Positions 5,582 to 7,185 of a stretch of 7,185 nt of DNA are shown in pieces. The position numbers and the translations under genes were made by a program. Every line of letters starts with the position of its first letter. Position 1 is the first letter of the stretch. Source of the stretch: Pseudomonadota bacterium (lineage in GTDB: Bacteria; Desulfobacterota; Syntrophia; Syntrophales; JADFWA01); the NCBI GenBank assembly GCA_030610915.1, contig JAUWQS010000080.1, positions 1 through 7,185 of the forward strand. Direction: 5' to 3'. The notes under the pieces were generated by a model, which was not told the DNA's origin, made no database searches, and saw only the letters and a list, made by a program, of their open reading frames with translations.

Positions 5582-5607
5582 CTACAGCCTAAACAACCTG
5601 AGCAGTT
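5582..5607. repeat. Degenerate end copy of the 163-bp element family
   Basis: This stretch aligns with the right terminal repeat of the neighbouring element (5481-5505) at about 19 of 25 positions with one gap, sharing CAG, CTA, ACCTGA and AGTT blocks. It directly abuts the stop codon of the minus-strand stalk gene (5608-5610). It is probably a relic or a related family member. Confidence 0.45.
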
Positions 5608-5922
5608 TTAATAAACCCCTCTGATGTGGTTTACGATTAACTTTACCGTCTCATCAGTCTTTGCCAGGGCATCTGCTTTAATCTGAAGCGCCTGCCTTTT
5701 TGAATTCTCAATCTGTTTATTCGCCTCTTTCTCGGCCGTATTGATGATTTTGTCTCGCTCTATTCTGCTTTCATCCACAGGAAACTCTGAGGACAGTATC
5801 TCGCCGGCCTTTTTTCCGGCATCGCGGAGTACCTGTCCGGCCCTGACACTCGTCTCCTCAAGAAGTTTCTCCGCCTCGCTTTCGATTTCCCCTATCGTGG
5901 CAAGCATCTCGTCCTCAGGCAT
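5608..5922 (-). CDS. ahaH: V/A-type ATPase peripheral stalk subunit (AhaH/G-like)
   Basis: A 104-residue, almost entirely charged, Ala/Glu/Lys-rich protein predicted to be one long coiled coil. It starts EIESEAEKLLEE and ends LAKTDETVKLIVNHIRG, the pattern of V/A-ATPase subunit H (AhaH)/V-ATPase G proteins that pair with subunit E to form the peripheral stalk joining the catalytic head to the membrane part. The length is normal for the family. The context agrees: subunit D lies three genes upstream on the same strand. The start is uncertain. The first ATG (5922) has no clear ribosome site, while the ATG at 5907 has GAGG five bases upstream and would remove five residues. It lies 14 bp after the RsbRD-like gene. 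In archaeal ATPase operons this subunit is often encoded first, so its place after D is a rearranged order. Confidence 0.72.
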   Translation of the reverse strand: MPEDEMLATIGEIESEAEKLLEETSVRAGQVLRDAGKKAGEILSSEFPVDESRIERDKIINTAEKEANKQIENSKRQALQIKADALAKTDETVKLIVNHIRGVY

Positions 5923-5936
5923 GACATGAGCCGTTA

Positions 5937-6377
5937 TTATTTGCCCAGATCCTCGTATCTTTTAATGACAATATATATGCCATGATCAAAGATGCGTATT
6001 GTTTTATTAATGCTTCCCACTGCCTTTTGCTGATCAAGACCTGTAAGAACGACTGCCTGGAAATCGGCATAGATCCACATGTGCCTTCTCATCATAATGA
6101 GGGCGTATATGGCTTCGTGCAGGGGGATGCCTTCCTTATGTCTCTCTTCAGCGTACTTCGTAAAATAATCAGATATTTCGGTATATGGCTTCTCGCTAAA
6201 GTATATACGTCCCAGATTCTTATAGAAGTCCATGGCATGCAGGACACACTGATCCTGCATTATAGAATGATATGATGGTGTTCTGGGATTTGACCTCACT
6301 GCTTTGCTCCACTGGTTGGAAATTTCTTCCGCGTGTTGTTCTGTAATATTGATCAGCTTGTCTTCAAATGCTCTCAT
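5937..6377 (-). CDS. RsbRD N-terminal-like stand-alone helical regulator
   Basis: A 146-residue all-helical soluble protein. It resembles the N-terminal domain of RsbRD-type stress-sensing proteins: an early Trp (NQWSKAV), a Tyr-rich middle, and the signature-like stretch HKEGIPLHEAIYALIMMRRHMWIY, in which an acidic-Gly-hydrophobic turn leads into a long helix with paired Arg and Trp. The STAS domain that follows in full RsbR proteins is absent, so this is a stand-alone domain. The start has a strong site, GGGAGGG (complement of 6386-6392), 8 bases upstream. It lies between a UPF0216 gene and an ATPase stalk gene, so it may sense cell state and modulate the ATPase, but nothing in the sequence proves that. 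The family assignment rests on remembered motif patterns. Confidence 0.6.
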   Translation of the reverse strand: MRAFEDKLINITEQHAEEISNQWSKAVRSNPRTPSYHSIMQDQCVLHAMDFYKNLGRIYFSEKPYTEISDYFTKYAEERHKEGIPLHEAIYALIMMRRHMWIYADFQAVVLTGLDQQKAVGSINKTIRIFDHGIYIVIKRYEDLGK

Positions 6378-6416
6378 TATATATACCCTCCCTTTTTTAA
6401 GTTTTCAGCAGGAATT

Positions 6417-6827
6417 CTAAAGGAAAAAAACGTACTGTGTAGTTGTTTCTAGCGCCTTTCTCACTATCCTCAACTGAGATCTGCCTATCGTTATCATATC
6501 TTGTTTACACACTACAGACATACCGAGAACCTTTGAGAATATCTTCGCTTCAATCCCCTTCTTTGATCTTATGGTTACCCCGTTTTGATCCGGGCTGACC
6601 TCAATAATCAAGGGAAGCAGAAGAGAATCTTGCTCTTGCTTATCTAACATTTGGGATAGATAGTCAAGTTCTTTTCTTTTGAAAAAATGAGCGTTACCAT
6701 CATTGCATATTACATGTGGGTGCCTTTCCTTCAAGAGTTCGGTGAGTGATCTTTGTTTGCGTGGGAGGTGTGCATTCAGGACTCTGAATTCGCCCTTCAG
6801 GCGCCCTGCAAAATTATCAATAGGCAT
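6417..6827 (-). CDS. UPF0216/DUF61 family protein (archaeal-type)
   Basis: A 136-residue soluble protein of unknown function. It matches the UPF0216/DUF61 pattern known mainly from archaea: LNAHLPRKQRSLTELLKE near the N-terminus (residues about 17-34), a DGNAHFFKRKELDYLSQML segment (about 43-61), a hydrophobic LLLPLIIEV strand (about 69-77), and a C-terminus ending ALETTTQYVFFL. The length is typical and the frame intact. It overlaps the subunit D gene by 11 bp (6817-6827), which implies translational coupling and co-expression with the V/A-ATPase; a weak purine-rich site (AGAGAGAAG) precedes its ATG. Finding it inside a bacterial ATPase cluster hints that ATPase and neighbour were transferred from an archaeon together, or that the protein works with the enzyme. 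No catalytic motif is recognised. Confidence 0.75.
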   Translation of the reverse strand: MPIDNFAGRLKGEFRVLNAHLPRKQRSLTELLKERHPHVICNDGNAHFFKRKELDYLSQMLDKQEQDSLLLPLIIEVSPDQNGVTIRSKKGIEAKIFSKVLGMSVVCKQDMITIGRSQLRIVRKALETTTQYVFFL

Positions 6828-7185
6828 GTGCTTCTCTCTGCTCGATTAGCAGTTTGACCCGCTTGAGCCGTGCGGACTCTTCACGGTCCCTCTCTTCAAA
6901 TTTCATGGTTAAGTACCTTATGGTGGCATCAAGATCCGGGACCACGATATGCTCCAGGGCGTTGTTCACCCTTTTTACTTTATTGATCTCCATCCCCAGG
7001 AGTTCTAAGGATTTTTGAAGTTCAGCCAGTTCGATAGAGGTCGCAAGACATTTTTGGGAGAGCATGGCGGTATGATCCATAATGGAAGATGTGCCGGCCT
7101 GATTCTGCGCATCCAATTGCCGATCATCGGTCTTTTCAATCTCGAAAAGCGGCAAAATAACCCCCGCAACATTTCTTGTCATGGT
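6817..7185 (-). CDS. atpD: V/A-type ATP synthase subunit D, C-terminal part (partial)
   Basis: Central rotor shaft subunit of the V/A-type ATPase, cut by the window edge: 122 residues are visible and the N-terminus lies beyond 7185. RNVAGVILPLFE near the visible start is the conserved segment between the two long helices. The rest (SIELAELQKSLELLGMEINKVKRVNNALEHIVVPDLDATIRYLTMKFEERDREESARLKRVK region) is the second shaft helix with the characteristic VNALEH..P.L..TI.YI..LEERERE pattern of NtpD/AtpD; here it reads VNNALEHIVVPDLDATIRY. The ATG at 7182 is internal, not the start, because Thr precedes it in an open frame. Subunits A and B would be expected just outside the window to the right. 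The stop overlaps the UPF0216 start. Confidence 0.9.
   Translation of the reverse strand, partial: TMTRNVAGVILPLFEIEKTDDRQLDAQNQAGTSSIMDHTAMLSQKCLATSIELAELQKSLELLGMEINKVKRVNNALEHIVVPDLDATIRYLTMKFEERDREESARLKRVKLLIEQREAHAY

Overview
The window is bacterial chromosome with two convergent gene blocks. It suggests an anaerobic, respiring bacterium of Desulfobacterota or similar type. The reasons are a multiheme c-type cytochrome, a quinone/thiol-type fumarate reductase gene set, a V/A-type (archaeal-style) ATPase, and an archaeal-type UPF0216/DUF61 protein encoded beside the ATPase. The phylum is an inference from this gene mix; no rRNA or marker gene is present.

Left block, + strand (about 65-4052): four tightly spaced genes encode a heptaheme lipoprotein cytochrome c, a tail-anchored protein with two [4Fe-4S] motifs, a soluble protein with one [2Fe-2S] and two [4Fe-4S] motifs, and a fumarate reductase/succinate dehydrogenase-type flavoprotein. 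The flavoprotein keeps the active-site residues of the family but has Asn where covalent FAD-linking enzymes have His. Together they look like an electron-transfer module joining cell-surface heme redox chemistry to cytoplasmic fumarate/succinate (or a related substrate). A 13-bp-stem hairpin with seven T's (4381-4436) is the probable transcription end.

Right block, - strand (7185 down to 4514): the 3' part of V/A-ATPase subunit D, a UPF0216/DUF61 gene overlapping it by 11 bp, an RsbRD-N-like sensory or regulatory domain protein, and a coiled-coil stalk subunit (AhaH/subunit G-like). After a repeat-filled spacer comes a TPR plus OmpA-like periplasmic protein.

The spacers hold the least expected material. 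Three MITE-like elements lie in them: 917-1058, with an 18/19-bp terminal inverted repeat and a 6-bp target duplication; 4055-4318, with a 22-bp terminal inverted repeat; and 5345-5507, with a 27-bp imperfect terminal inverted repeat. A degenerate copy of the third family's end abuts the ahaH stop (5582-5607). Removing the first element in silico restores an in-frame cytochrome C-terminus that ends in an ATGA overlap with the next gene. The element therefore appears to have rewritten the protein's tail and broken a translationally coupled junction. No CRISPR, tRNA, rRNA or transposase gene was seen.
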